Source: Nocardia rhizosphaerihabitans (GTDB lineage Bacteria > Actinomycetota > Actinomycetes > Mycobacteriales > Mycobacteriaceae). Taken from it: DNA of 64,000 bases. Under the pieces are notes generated by a model. It was not told the origin of the DNA and ran no database searches. It saw only the letters and a list, made by a program, of their open reading frames with translations. This document shows, piece by piece, positions 34,095 through 42,920 of this stretch (position 1 is the stretch's first letter; each line of letters opens with the position of its first letter). The position numbers were made by a program, and so were the translations under genes. The stretch is taken from the NCBI RefSeq assembly GCF_014646295.1, contig NZ_BMNE01000001.1, positions 558,001 through 622,000 of the forward strand, written 5' to 3'.

Positions 34095-35248
34095 TGATCG
34101 ACTTCGAGATCCCTGCCGATGTTGCCGAACTGCGTGACCGGGTACGAAAGTTCGTCGACACGGAAATCGTGCCGTACGAGAAGGACTCCCGCGTCACCGC
34201 GCACGGCCCGACCGACGAACTTCGCCGCGAGCTGATAGCGAAGGCGAAAGCGGCAGGCCTGCTGTCGGTCCAGCAGCGACCCGAGGGCATGTCGCACCTC
34301 GAGCAGGCAGTGATCTTCGAAGCCGCCGGTTGGTCGACGCTGGGTCCGGTCGCCATGAACTGCGCCGCGCCGGACGAGGGCAACATGTTCCTGCTGTCGA
34401 AGGTCGCCGACGCCGATCAGGCCGCCGAGTACCTGGACCCTGTCGTAGCGGGCACCACGCGTTCGGTGTTCGCCATGACCGAGCCCGACGGCGCGGGTTC
34501 CGATCCCAGCCAGTTGTCGACGACCGCGGTTCGCGACGGCGGCACCTTCGTGATCAACGGACGCAAGTGGCTGATCACCGGCGCCGTCGGCGCCGACACG
34601 TGGATCATCATGGCCGATGTTCCCGGCGAAGGCGCGACGCTGTTCCTCTGTCACGGGGACACGCCCGGCATCGTCATCGAACGGGTCATGAACACGATGG
34701 ACCGCAACTACGTCGAGGGACACTGCGTCGTCCGGTTCGAAGACCTGACCCTGCCGGAATCGTCGGTCCTCGGCTCGGTCGGCCAGGCCTTCCGCTATGC
34801 GCAGCTGCGACTGGCGCCGGCGCGCCTCACCCACTGCATGCGCTGGCTCGGCGCCGCATCCCGCGCCCAGTCGATCGCCATCGAGCATGCGAAAACCCGG
34901 ACGTCGTTCGGCAAGCCGATCGGCCGGCATCAGGGCGTCGGCTTCCTGCTGGCCGAGAACGAGATCGCGCTGCAGCAATGCCGGCTGATGATCTGGTGGG
35001 CGTGCTGGCACCTGGACAAGGGCGCCAAGGCGCGACACGAGTCATCGATGGTCAAGGCGATGGTCTCCGAGGAGCTGTTCAAGGTGGCCGACCGATGCGT
35101 GCAGGTCCTCGGCGGCATCGGGATCAGCGACGAGACGCCGGTCGCGGCGATCTTCACCGACATGCGCGCGTTCAGGCTCTACGACGGGCCGACCGAAGTG
35201 CACAAGTACGCCATCTCGCGCCAGCTGTTGCGGGACGCTGCCGAGTAA
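34094..35248 (+). CDS. Acyl-CoA dehydrogenase (ACAD10/11-like)
   Basis: A 384-residue FAD enzyme that desaturates an acyl-CoA. The conserved segments FAMTEPDGAGSDPSQL, FVINGRKWLITGAVGADTW, KTRTSFGKPIGRHQGVGF and the C-terminal VQVLGGIGISDETPVAAIF are present. The final segment RLYDGPTEVHKYAISRQLLR is typical. ATG 34094 shares its first base with the stop of the phosphotransferase gene (TGATG); a GTG one codon earlier is also possible. The two genes would degrade a 3- or 4-hydroxy fatty acyl-CoA. A long hairpin ends the unit. Confidence 0.92.
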   Translation: MIDFEIPADVAELRDRVRKFVDTEIVPYEKDSRVTAHGPTDELRRELIAKAKAAGLLSVQQRPEGMSHLEQAVIFEAAGWSTLGPVAMNCAAPDEGNMFLLSKVADADQAAEYLDPVVAGTTRSVFAMTEPDGAGSDPSQLSTTAVRDGGTFVINGRKWLITGAVGADTWIIMADVPGEGATLFLCHGDTPGIVIERVMNTMDRNYVEGHCVVRFEDLTLPESSVLGSVGQAFRYAQLRLAPARLTHCMRWLGAASRAQSIAIEHAKTRTSFGKPIGRHQGVGFLLAENEIALQQCRLMIWWACWHLDKGAKARHESSMVKAMVSEELFKVADRCVQVLGGIGISDETPVAAIFTDMRAFRLYDGPTEVHKYAISRQLLRDAAE

Positions 35249-35267
35249 CGAGACCTGCACGGAGTCG

Positions 35268-35304
35268 GGCGACGCCCCTTCGACCCGATCGAAGGGGCGT
35301 CGCC
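35268..35304. terminator. Bidirectional hairpin terminator between convergent genes
   Basis: A perfect 16-bp stem (35268-35283 with 35289-35304) closes the loop CCCGA. It lies between the acyl-CoA dehydrogenase and the convergent monooxygenase genes. The flanking T-tracts are poor, but the stem is very stable. Confidence 0.75.
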
Positions 35305-35327
35305 TTCCCGGACCGCGTGGCCTGAGG

Positions 35328-37154
35328 TCAGCTCAGGTGGTGCACCTCCTGTTTCCCGTAGACCGGGGTCGGGATCCCCTCGAAGCGGGCCTTCAGCTGC
35401 AGTGCCAGATACAGCGAATAGTGGCGGGATTGGTGCAGGTTGCCGCCGTGGAACCACAGTCCCCGCTGCTGGGTCGGCTTCCACATATTGCGCAGCTCGC
35501 CCTCCCACGGTCCGGGATCTTTGGTGGTGCCGGAGCCGTAACCCCAGCATTTGCCCACGGTGTCGGCGACATCCTGGCCGATGAGGTCGGCGGCCCAGCC
35601 GTTCATCGAGCCGTATCCGGTCGCGTAGACGACGAGGTCGGCGGGCAGCTCGGTCCCGTCGGCGAGAATCACGCTGTCCTCGGTGAGTTCGCGCACCTGC
35701 CCGTGGGCCAGCGCGATGTCACCGTCGGCGACGAGTTCGGCGGCGCCGACATCGATGTAGTAGCCGGAGCCGCGGCGCAGGTACTTCATGAACAGTCCGG
35801 ATCCGTCGTCGCCCCAGTCGAGGTCGAATCCGGCACGCTCGAGGCGCGCGTAGAAGTCGGCGTCGCGTGCGCGAATGGCGTCGTAGACCGGGATCTGGAA
35901 CTCGTGCATGATCCGGTACGGCAGGGAGGCGAAGGTGAGATCGGCCTTCTGCGTGGTCATTCCGGCCGCCAGGGCCCGCTCGGAGTACAGGTCACCGAGT
36001 CCGAGTTCCATCAGCGAATCCGATTTGACGATGTGTGTGGAGGACCGCTGCACCATGGTCACCTGCGCGCCCGCTTCCCACAGTGCCGCGCAGATGTCGT
36101 GGGCGGAGTTGTTCGCCCCGATCACCACCGCGCGTTTGCCCGCGTACCGGTCCGGTCCCGGGTGCTGGCTGGAGTGATGCTGATCGCCCCGGAAACGGTC
36201 CATGCCAGGGAAATTCGGGACATTCGGTTTGCCGGACATGCCGGTCGCGAGCACCAGGTGCTCCGGCCGCAGCACCACCGGCTCACCGTCGCGTTCGACC
36301 TCGACGGTCCAGGCGCCGCTGCCCTCGTCGAAGCTCGCCGAGGTGCAGGTGGTCTTGGACCAGTACGGCACCTCCATCACCTTCGTGTACATCTCGAGCC
36401 AGTCGCCGATCTTGTCCTTGGGCGCGAACACCGGCCAGTTGTCCGGGAACGGCAGATACGGCAGGTGGTCGTACCAGACCGGGTCGTGCAGACACAGCGA
36501 CTTGTACCGCTTGCGCCACTGGTCACCGGGCCGGTCGTGCTTGTCGACGACGAGCGCGGGCACACCGAGCTGCCGCATCCGCGCACCGAGAGCGATGCCG
36601 CCCTGTCCCCCACCCACGATGAGCACATACGGCTGGCGGGCGTAACCGAGCTCACTCTGCTCGCGTTCACGCTGCTCGGACCAGGTCACCCGAGCACGGT
36701 CGGCGCCGTGGCGCGAACCCTGGGGCCGCCGAACGCCTTTGCTCTCCTCGAAGCCTTTGAGTTCCTGCATCGCGGTCAGCAATGTCCACGCGCCGTCCTC
36801 GGTGAGCCGCAGGTGCCCGGTGCCGCGGCCCGCGCCGGTCTCGAAGCCGATCCACGCGCTGATGACGCCGTCGGCCTCGGTCGGCGGCTCGGTGGTGTGG
36901 AATCCCGACGGGTCGGCGGCTGCCAGCTGGGCCCGGAGCATGTCGGCCACGCCGGCCCTGCCTTCGACGGTCTTGATGTTCCAGGTGAACGCGATCAGGT
37001 CGCGCCAGAAGCTGTCGGTGGCGAACATGCTCGCCGCGGTGTCGACGTCGCGGGCGGCCAGCGCCGCTTCGAATGCCGTCAGCCAGGCGTCCACGCGCTG
37101 CTGCGGTCCGACCGCGTCCGATCCGTCCACGACGGGATCGAGTGTCTGGGTCAT
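35328..37154 (-). CDS. NTF2-like domain fused to flavin-containing monooxygenase
   Basis: A 608-residue two-domain protein. Residues 15-130 form a SnoaL/NTF2-like domain (AWLTAFEAALAARDVDTAA, FWRDLIAFTWNIKTVEG in outline). From 170 onward is a flavin monooxygenase: FAD motif LIVGGGQGGIALG, FMO segment FRGDQHHSSQH, NADPH motif VVIGANNSAHDI and the YATGYGSM motif. ATG 37154 follows GGAGGAGG. The gene is divergent from a GAF-type regulator, a pairing seen in actinobacterial catabolic loci. The substrate is unknown; the reaction should be hydroxylation or Baeyer-Villiger oxidation with NADPH. Confidence 0.88.
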   Translation of the reverse strand: MTQTLDPVVDGSDAVGPQQRVDAWLTAFEAALAARDVDTAASMFATDSFWRDLIAFTWNIKTVEGRAGVADMLRAQLAAADPSGFHTTEPPTEADGVISAWIGFETGAGRGTGHLRLTEDGAWTLLTAMQELKGFEESKGVRRPQGSRHGADRARVTWSEQREREQSELGYARQPYVLIVGGGQGGIALGARMRQLGVPALVVDKHDRPGDQWRKRYKSLCLHDPVWYDHLPYLPFPDNWPVFAPKDKIGDWLEMYTKVMEVPYWSKTTCTSASFDEGSGAWTVEVERDGEPVVLRPEHLVLATGMSGKPNVPNFPGMDRFRGDQHHSSQHPGPDRYAGKRAVVIGANNSAHDICAALWEAGAQVTMVQRSSTHIVKSDSLMELGLGDLYSERALAAGMTTQKADLTFASLPYRIMHEFQIPVYDAIRARDADFYARLERAGFDLDWGDDGSGLFMKYLRRGSGYYIDVGAAELVADGDIALAHGQVRELTEDSVILADGTELPADLVVYATGYGSMNGWAADLIGQDVADTVGKCWGYGSGTTKDPGPWEGELRNMWKPTQQRGLWFHGGNLHQSRHYSLYLALQLKARFEGIPTPVYGKQEVHHLS

Positions 37155-37214
37155 CGAATCCTCCTCCACAATCTGTGACCTAGAGCACACGCCACGGACC
37201 AGGGGTGGCACAAT

Positions 37215-37234
37215 CGTTGCAGTGCGTTGCAACG
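37215..37234. promoter_or_regulatory. CGTTGCA direct repeats and palindrome (candidate operator)
   Basis: CGTTGCA occurs at 37215-37221 and again at 37225-37231, one helical turn apart. The second copy is part of the perfect palindrome CGTTGCAACG (37225-37234). The site lies 35 bp before the GAF regulator and 60 bp before the divergent monooxygenase start. Confidence 0.5.
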
Positions 37235-37269
37235 CGCGCCGCGCCAGGGACACAACGGATGAAGGGCGG

Positions 37270-38550
37270 ATGGTGGGCGATTTCAGCGCGATCGAACCCG
37301 GCACCGACCTCTCCGGCTACGCACGTCAGCTGATTCGCATGCACGATGCCGTGATCGCCGGTGGCCGTTCGCCGCTGCGTCCGCGGCCGCTCGTTGCCCG
37401 GTCGTGGTCACGGGTGATGGCAGCGGGGTTGGTCCCGGACCAGCCGAGGGCGCGATCGATGCTCGCCGTCGACGATGTCGAACGCCGGCGCCGCGAATCC
37501 TCGCTCAGCGCGGTGATCGAGGACCTGACCCAGGCGGTCTCCGGTCTCACCGACACCGCCTCCCCGCTGATGCTCGTGATCGCCGATGCCGAGGGCGTCG
37601 TCCTCTGGCGATACGGTGCGGCGAAGGTCCGGCACCGGGCGGATTCGCTCGGCTTCCGCGAGGGCGCGCGCTGGACCGAGGACGCGGTCGGCACGAACGC
37701 GATCGGCACCGCGCTGACCGAAGCCAGCCCGGTCCAGCTGTTCTCCGGCGAGCACTTCGAGCAGTTCCAGCATCCCTGGTTCTGCACCGCGGCGCCGATC
37801 CACGACCCACGCACCGGTGACCTGCTGGGAATCGTCGACATCAGCGGTCCCGCACTGGCGCTGCACCCCGCCATCACCGCACTGGTGGCCACCGGAGTCC
37901 GGCTCGCGGAATCGCAACTGTGGCGTCATCACGAGAACCGGCTCGAACGACTTCGTTCGGCGGCCGGGCCCGCGCTCGCGACGCTGACCGGTCCGGCTGT
38001 GGTCGTCGACGAGCACGGCTGGGTCGCGCACGCGATGGGTGTGGCCGCCGGTCGCCGGGTCGCCGTGCCCTCCGCCGGTCGAGCGATCAGCGTGGCAGGG
38101 CTCGGCATGTGTACCACCGAGCAGCTCGCCGACGGCTGGCTTCTCCGGCCGGACACGCGTTCGCGCGTCACCCGTGTCGAACTCGACCTGTCCGGCCCAC
38201 CGACTCTGCGAGCTCTCGGCGGCGAATCCGGTTGGTGCAGTGCGCTGTCGGCTCGCCACGCCGAGATCTTGCTGCTGCTGCACCTGTCGGGTCGTCGCGG
38301 CATGACAGTCGGCCAGATGAGCGAGGCGCTCTACGGCGACCCGGATCACGCGGTCGCGGTGCGGGCGGAGGTTTCGCGTCTGCGGCGCGTGCTCGGTTCC
38401 GTTCTGGCGAGTCGCCCCTACCGGATCGCCGAATCCGTCAGCCTGACCATCGATCTCGGGTCCGCCGATCGGCTGGCCGATTGCGATTTCCTGCGTCACA
38501 CCGCCGGGCCCGGACTTCGCGCGCGGTGCGGAATCGACTTCGGCCGTTGA
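37270..38550 (+). CDS. GAF-domain transcriptional regulator (AcoR-like N-terminus)
   Basis: A 426-residue regulator. The N-terminal region (VARSWSRVMAAGLVPDQPRA) and the GAF domain at about residues 80-215 (FREGARWTEDAVGTNAIGTA, HPWFCTAAPIHDPRTGDLLG, given in outline) match the sensor half of AcoR-type activators. The sigma-54 AAA+ domain is absent. The last 120 residues contain a winged-helix-like region (SARHAEILLLLHL, AVAVRAEVSRLRRVLGS). This sigma-54-independent type is common in Rhodococcus and Nocardia beside monooxygenases and dehydrogenases. It probably activates the divergent NTF2-FMO gene in response to its substrate. Confidence 0.82.
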   Translation: MVGDFSAIEPGTDLSGYARQLIRMHDAVIAGGRSPLRPRPLVARSWSRVMAAGLVPDQPRARSMLAVDDVERRRRESSLSAVIEDLTQAVSGLTDTASPLMLVIADAEGVVLWRYGAAKVRHRADSLGFREGARWTEDAVGTNAIGTALTEASPVQLFSGEHFEQFQHPWFCTAAPIHDPRTGDLLGIVDISGPALALHPAITALVATGVRLAESQLWRHHENRLERLRSAAGPALATLTGPAVVVDEHGWVAHAMGVAAGRRVAVPSAGRAISVAGLGMCTTEQLADGWLLRPDTRSRVTRVELDLSGPPTLRALGGESGWCSALSARHAEILLLLHLSGRRGMTVGQMSEALYGDPDHAVAVRAEVSRLRRVLGSVLASRPYRIAESVSLTIDLGSADRLADCDFLRHTAGPGLRARCGIDFGR

Positions 38551-38618
38551 CTGTTTCTCCTCGGCCGGCCCACAGGGTCTTGCCAAGGTAGTGACGATCT
38601 CCTAGCCTGTACCGCCAT

Positions 38619-38652
38619 ACGAATATTCGAATATTGGCTTTCGAATATTCGT
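38619..38652. repeat. AT-rich 13-bp inverted repeat with CGAATATTCG palindromes
   Basis: The arms ACGAATATTCGAA (38619-38631) and TTCGAATATTCGT (38640-38652) are perfect complements around the spacer TATTGGCT. Each arm itself holds the palindrome CGAATATTCG. The block is the most AT-rich stretch nearby and stands 60 bp before the secreted-protein gene. It may be a regulator binding site or a structured leader. Confidence 0.65.
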
Positions 38653-38711
38653 TGGTAGGTGGAGTTCCCGGGTTGGGTGCCACGCCTGCACTACATCCCA
38701 GGGAGTCGCCC

Positions 38712-40145
38712 GTGTTCGAGAGAATGGGTCGCGCCGCCGCGACCGCCGCACTCAGCATGACCGCGTTGCTGATCTTCAGCACCGGCACCGCCACGGCAGG
38801 CTTTGGTTCGCTACCACCCGCGAATCCCCATCTCGGCCCGCCGGGGACCGCGACCATGCACGGTGACGCCGAATCCTCCGACGCCACACCGTTCGCCGGG
38901 CCAGGCACGGGGAGTGTCGACAGCGACTTCCGCGAGCTCGCGGCGGCCTGCCCGACCATTCTCCAGGGCGCCGACGGGATGCCGCAGGCCCTGTGCACGA
39001 AGATCATCGACCGCGCGCCGACGGTGTTCCTGCTCGATCCCGCCAACGGTCAGCCGCTCGCCTCCCTCGATTTGAGCAAGGGCAGCCTCCTCGGTGGCGT
39101 GTACGCCTACCTCGACAGCAGCGACCGCATGGTCACCGTCGACGGCAGCGGCAAACTGCTGCGCATCGGTCACCGCCGAGACGGTGGCGACTGGACCGTC
39201 TTCATCGACTCGGCCACCGATATCGCCCAGGCGGTCACCGGCCACTGCGGCGGCGGGGACTGCGACGCCGTCAGCTCGGTCATGCCCGATTTCGACGGCC
39301 GGGTGTGGTTCGCGACCGACAATGCCGTGGCCGGCTTCTCCGACCCGGCGATCGGCGTGGCCCGCTCGATCGTGCTCGGTCCCGGCGAGAAGGTCGCCAA
39401 CAGCATCTCCACCGCGCCGGAAGGCGTCGCCGTCGCCACCACGCACGCGTTGTACCTGGTCGACGTCGACAGCTCCGGCAACCCGCGCGTGGTGTGGCGC
39501 CAGGCCTACGATCGCGGCCCGGCGCGCAAACCCGGTCAGCTGTCCTGGGGCACCGGCGCCACCCCCACCTTCTTCGGACCCGGCAGCGGCACCGAATATC
39601 TGGCGATCACCGACAACGCGGTGCCGAAGGAGAATCTGCTGGTCTTCGACACCGCGACCGGCAACCGGATCTGTTCGGTGCCGACGGTCGACGGCACCGA
39701 GAACTCCCCCATCGGCGCGGGCAACAGCCTGTTCGTCGCAGGCACCTACGGATACCCGTACCCCGCCGTTCCCGAGGGCGCGGGACCGAGCGAACCGGCG
39801 AACGCCCAGTTCACCGGCGGCATGGTGCGGGTCGACGTCACCGGCGCCGGATGCCGGGTGGTCTGGACGAACAAGGCGCTGTCCGCGGCGGTGCCACGCC
39901 TGTCGGTGGCCGACGGCAAGATCTACACCGTCACCCGGCACACCGTCATCCCCACCGGCAGCGTCGGATTGACCGACAACTTCCGCTACACCGTGATCGA
40001 TGCCGTCTCCGGGCGCATCGAAGCGGAGAAGCTGATCGGGGCCACCGCACTGCACAACACACTCCAGATGGTCGGCACCATCTCCCCCGACCGCACCCTC
40101 TATCAGGGCACGATGAGCGGGCTGTTCCGCATCGCACCGCGCTGA
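38712..40145 (+). CDS. Secreted beta-propeller-like protein of unknown function
   Basis: A 477-residue exported protein. GTG 38712 follows GGGAG by 6 nt and gives a signal peptide (MGRAAATAALSMTALLIF, cleavage after TATA). The mature protein has repeated short strands of the type VFLLDPANGQPLASLDLS, MVTVDGSGKLLRIGH, LYLVDVDSSGNPRVVWR and LLVFDTATGNRICSVPT, which suggests a seven- or eight-bladed propeller of the PQQ/WD type. No catalytic motif is recognised. Cysteines at CPTI, LCTK, HCGGGDCD, RICS and GCRV could form disulfides outside the cell. The IclR gene follows after 7 bp, perhaps in the same transcript. The function is unknown. Confidence 0.75.
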   Translation: MFERMGRAAATAALSMTALLIFSTGTATAGFGSLPPANPHLGPPGTATMHGDAESSDATPFAGPGTGSVDSDFRELAAACPTILQGADGMPQALCTKIIDRAPTVFLLDPANGQPLASLDLSKGSLLGGVYAYLDSSDRMVTVDGSGKLLRIGHRRDGGDWTVFIDSATDIAQAVTGHCGGGDCDAVSSVMPDFDGRVWFATDNAVAGFSDPAIGVARSIVLGPGEKVANSISTAPEGVAVATTHALYLVDVDSSGNPRVVWRQAYDRGPARKPGQLSWGTGATPTFFGPGSGTEYLAITDNAVPKENLLVFDTATGNRICSVPTVDGTENSPIGAGNSLFVAGTYGYPYPAVPEGAGPSEPANAQFTGGMVRVDVTGAGCRVVWTNKALSAAVPRLSVADGKIYTVTRHTVIPTGSVGLTDNFRYTVIDAVSGRIEAEKLIGATALHNTLQMVGTISPDRTLYQGTMSGLFRIAPR

Positions 40146-40152
40146 GCGACGC

Positions 40153-41055
40153 ATGCGATCCGATTCGTCTCGCCCCCAGGATGATTCACCGCCGACCAGC
40201 CGGGTCGTCGCCGTGGTCGAGCTGCTCGCGGCCCGCGGCACCGCGCTCTCGGCGGCCGAGATCGCGCAATCACTCGCACTGAGCCGGTCGACGGTGGGAG
40301 CCATCCTGTCCACCCTCGACCGGCACGGGTGGGTCCGGCGACACACCGACCTGACCTACCAGCTGGGTCCCGGCCTCGCCCGGGTCGGGCTCCTCGCGCC
40401 CGCGGCGGTCACCGAGAGTGAAGCGATCGGTGCGGAACTCGAGCAGCTGGCCACCCGGGTCGGCTGCGGCGCCGCCCTCACCGCGCTGAGCGGGGACGAC
40501 CTCGTCTTCGTGACGGTCGTCGGCGGACACGGCCTCATCCCCGCCGGCATCGAGAACGGAACCCGTATCCCGCTGCTCCCGCCCGCGGGCGCGACCCTCA
40601 TCGCCCACGCTCCGGTCGCCACCCAGAACAGTTGGCTCGATCGCGGTGATCCCGCACGCCGCACCGAGTTCCGTGAGGTCCTGGCGACGATTCGCACCAC
40701 CGGCTGCTGCGCCTGGAGCCTGCGCCCCGGCGCACTCACCGCGCTGCGTGTCCTCGCCGATGTGGTCGATCTGCTGTCCGGCCGACCCGCCGCCGACGAA
40801 CTTCGGGGGCGTGTCCTGAGTCTGCTCGGCGACATCACCGGCAGCGCCCATACCGAAGCCGACCTGAACTCTTCGGCGTCGCTGTCGCTCGGCTATCTGA
40901 GCGCCCCGGTCCTCGCCGCCGACGGCCGCGCCCTCTTCGAAGTCCAGATCGGCCCGCTCCGTACCGAAGTCACCGCCGAGGCGCGCCGGCGCTACATCGA
41001 CGAACTGCTCGCCACCGCGCGCCGCGTCGAACGCATCGCCGCCGACGACCAGTAG
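40153..41055 (+). CDS. IclR-like transcriptional regulator
   Basis: A 300-residue protein with an N-terminal IclR-type helix-turn-helix (VVAVVELLAARGTALSAAEI, LSRSTVGAILSTLDRHGWV) at about residues 17-70 and a GAF-like effector domain (CGAALTALSGDDLVFVTVVG, IPLLPPAGATLIAH). The effector domain is more divergent than in standard IclR proteins. It lies 7 bp after the secreted propeller gene. The AT-rich palindromic repeat upstream of that gene would be a natural target. The effector is unknown. Confidence 0.82.
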   Translation: MRSDSSRPQDDSPPTSRVVAVVELLAARGTALSAAEIAQSLALSRSTVGAILSTLDRHGWVRRHTDLTYQLGPGLARVGLLAPAAVTESEAIGAELEQLATRVGCGAALTALSGDDLVFVTVVGGHGLIPAGIENGTRIPLLPPAGATLIAHAPVATQNSWLDRGDPARRTEFREVLATIRTTGCCAWSLRPGALTALRVLADVVDLLSGRPAADELRGRVLSLLGDITGSAHTEADLNSSASLSLGYLSAPVLAADGRALFEVQIGPLRTEVTAEARRRYIDELLATARRVERIAADDQ

Positions 41056-41073
41056 GCAGGTCCGGTCCCCGGA

Positions 41074-41411
41074 TCAGCCGAGCTCGCGAACGAACTCCTC
41101 GACGAGCCTGTTGTAGGTCTCCAGCTGCTCCGTCTCATGGCTCCCATCGACACGCCCACCGGCACCGCGGGACCCGCATCGATATGCCGCAGCAAGGCCG
41201 CCAGATCGTCGGTGTGCCGGAAAGGCATTGTCGCGTTGGCGGGTTCGCCGTGTCCCCGCGCGTCGGGAGCGATCACACGATGCCCTCGGCGCGGACCAAA
41301 CAGCTGAGCATCGAACATCGCCGAGCCGAGAAAGGCGGCATGGAGCAGCACCAGCGGGGCGCCCGGACCTCCGGTGTAGCGGTTCGTCCAGCGGATGGTC
41401 AACGACGCCAT
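41074..41411 (-). pseudogene. Alpha/beta hydrolase, internally deleted and frameshifted
   Basis: The N-terminal part is a normal alpha/beta hydrolase: ATG 41411, then PLVLLHAAFLGSAMFDAQ, DARGHGEPANATMPF and the nucleophile region PVGVSMGAM. Immediately afterwards the sequence jumps, in another frame, to a C-terminal end ETEQLETYNRLVEEFVREL and stop. More than 100 residues, including the acid and histidine of the triad, are missing. With the MarR fragment that overlaps its 5' end it fills the 677-bp stretch between the IclR and AI-2E genes. Confidence 0.75.
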
Positions 41412-41688
41412 GGCCGCCGACCTCGTCGCCACCCTCAGCAACCCCCGGCATCGACGTTCACCGCTGATCACCTTGACGGAACAGGGGCGAGCGGCGATGG
41501 CAACGACGAGCGCCCGCGAACACGCCAGGCTCCGCGATGTCCGTGGCGACCTCACCGCGGCCGATATCGACACCTGCCTGCGCGTCCTGCGTCACCTCCG
41601 TGAACCCTTCGCGAAGGTGGACCTGAACGACGACATGGTCGGCGGTGACACCGTGCACAGTTCGACCGCCGGTACCGACCGCGACTAG
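41395..41688 (+). pseudogene. MarR-family regulator, C-terminal fragment
   Basis: The frame encodes the wing and C-terminal helices of a MarR regulator (NPRHRRSPLITLTEQGRAAM, then ADIDTCLRVLRHLREPF). The N-terminal helices and the recognition helix are missing. The first 14 codons overlap the start of the hydrolase remnant on the other strand. A MarR gene and a divergent hydrolase gene appear to have been fused by a deletion of the region between them. Not likely to be functional. Confidence 0.6.
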
Positions 41689-41732
41689 CCGACGTCGCGC
41701 GACATTTCCGGGAAGCGTGCCAGACTGGCTGC

Positions 41733-42920
41733 GTGAGCGGGCCGGTGAAAGAACCCAGTGGGGCACAACCGAACGGAAAGTCGTGGCGTGATCGCGGGGA
41801 CGTGATCGGAAGCGGGATCCTGTGGGTGGCCAAATGGTCACTGTGCATCGTCGCGATCGCGGCGGGCGCCTGGGTACTCGGTTCGGTCACCGCCCGGCTG
41901 TGGGTGGTGCTGCTGCCGGTCGCGCTGGCGATCGTGGTGACCACGATCCTGTGGCCGCCTACCCGCTGGCTGACCCAGCACAAGCTGGCGCCCGCGCTGG
42001 CCGCGACGATCACCCTGGTGGGATTCCTCGCGCTGCTGTCCGGGGTCATCGCGCTGATCGTGCCGTCGGTGGCCGATCAGGCACCCGAACTCGCCGACAA
42101 GGCCACCGCGGGCGTCAACCAGGTCCGCGACTGGATCCAGGGACCGCCCTTGCGCCTCCGCGACGAGCAACTCGACTCCGCGGTCGAGGCGATCGTCGCG
42201 CGGCTGCAGTCCAGTGGCGCGCAGATCGCCAGCGGCGTGTTCACCGGTGTGAGTACCGCGACATCGGTCCTGATCACCGTGTTCCTGGTGGTGGTGCTGG
42301 TGTTCTTCTTCCTCAAGGACGGCACCCGTCTGCTGCCCTGGATGCACACGGTGTTCGGCACCCGCAGCGGCCGCCACGTCGAGGCCGTCCTGGAACGGGT
42401 CTGGGCGACCCTGGGCGGATTCATCCGCACCCAGGCGATCGTCAGCCTGGTCGACGCCGTCTGCATCGGCGCGGCGCTGTTCATCCTCGATGTTCCGCTG
42501 GCGCTGGTGCTGACGGTGATCACCTTCATCGGTGGATTCATCCCGATGGTCGGCGCTTTCGTCGCCGGTGCGCTCGCCGTCCTCGTCGCGCTGGTCGGCA
42601 ACGGCTTCACCACGGCGCTGATCGTGCTCGGCGTCGTCATCGCGGTGCAGCAGCTGGAAGGCAATGTGCTGCAACCGGTCCTGCAGAGCCGCAGCATGGA
42701 ACTGCACGCCGTCATCGTGCTGCTCGCCGTCACCGCGGGCGGCTCGCTCTACGGCATCACCGGCGCGTTCCTCGCGGTGCCGGTCGTCGCGATGATCGCG
42801 GTGGTCATCCGCTATATCGGCGAGCAGATCGACGCGGCCACCGGACCGCCCCCGGAGGTAGACGAGCCGGACAGTGGCGAGGCCGTGGCGACCCCACCGT
42901 CGCCCGAGCCCGCCACATGA
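41733..42920 (+). CDS. AI-2E family transporter (PF01594)
   Basis: A 395-residue membrane protein with about eight helices. The paired N-terminal helices (SLCIVAIAAGAWVLGSV, VVLLPVALAIVVTTILW), a long amphipathic region (residues 110-165), and the C-terminal bundle with the conserved GGFIPMVGAFVAG and QLEGNVLQPVLQSRSMELH are typical. Members export autoinducer-2 or act as sodium/proton antiporters; the role here is unknown. Start GTG 41733 is the first codon before the conserved region. The stop overlaps the cyclase start (ATGA). Confidence 0.88.
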   Translation: MSGPVKEPSGAQPNGKSWRDRGDVIGSGILWVAKWSLCIVAIAAGAWVLGSVTARLWVVLLPVALAIVVTTILWPPTRWLTQHKLAPALAATITLVGFLALLSGVIALIVPSVADQAPELADKATAGVNQVRDWIQGPPLRLRDEQLDSAVEAIVARLQSSGAQIASGVFTGVSTATSVLITVFLVVVLVFFFLKDGTRLLPWMHTVFGTRSGRHVEAVLERVWATLGGFIRTQAIVSLVDAVCIGAALFILDVPLALVLTVITFIGGFIPMVGAFVAGALAVLVALVGNGFTTALIVLGVVIAVQQLEGNVLQPVLQSRSMELHAVIVLLAVTAGGSLYGITGAFLAVPVVAMIAVVIRYIGEQIDAATGPPPEVDEPDSGEAVATPPSPEPAT

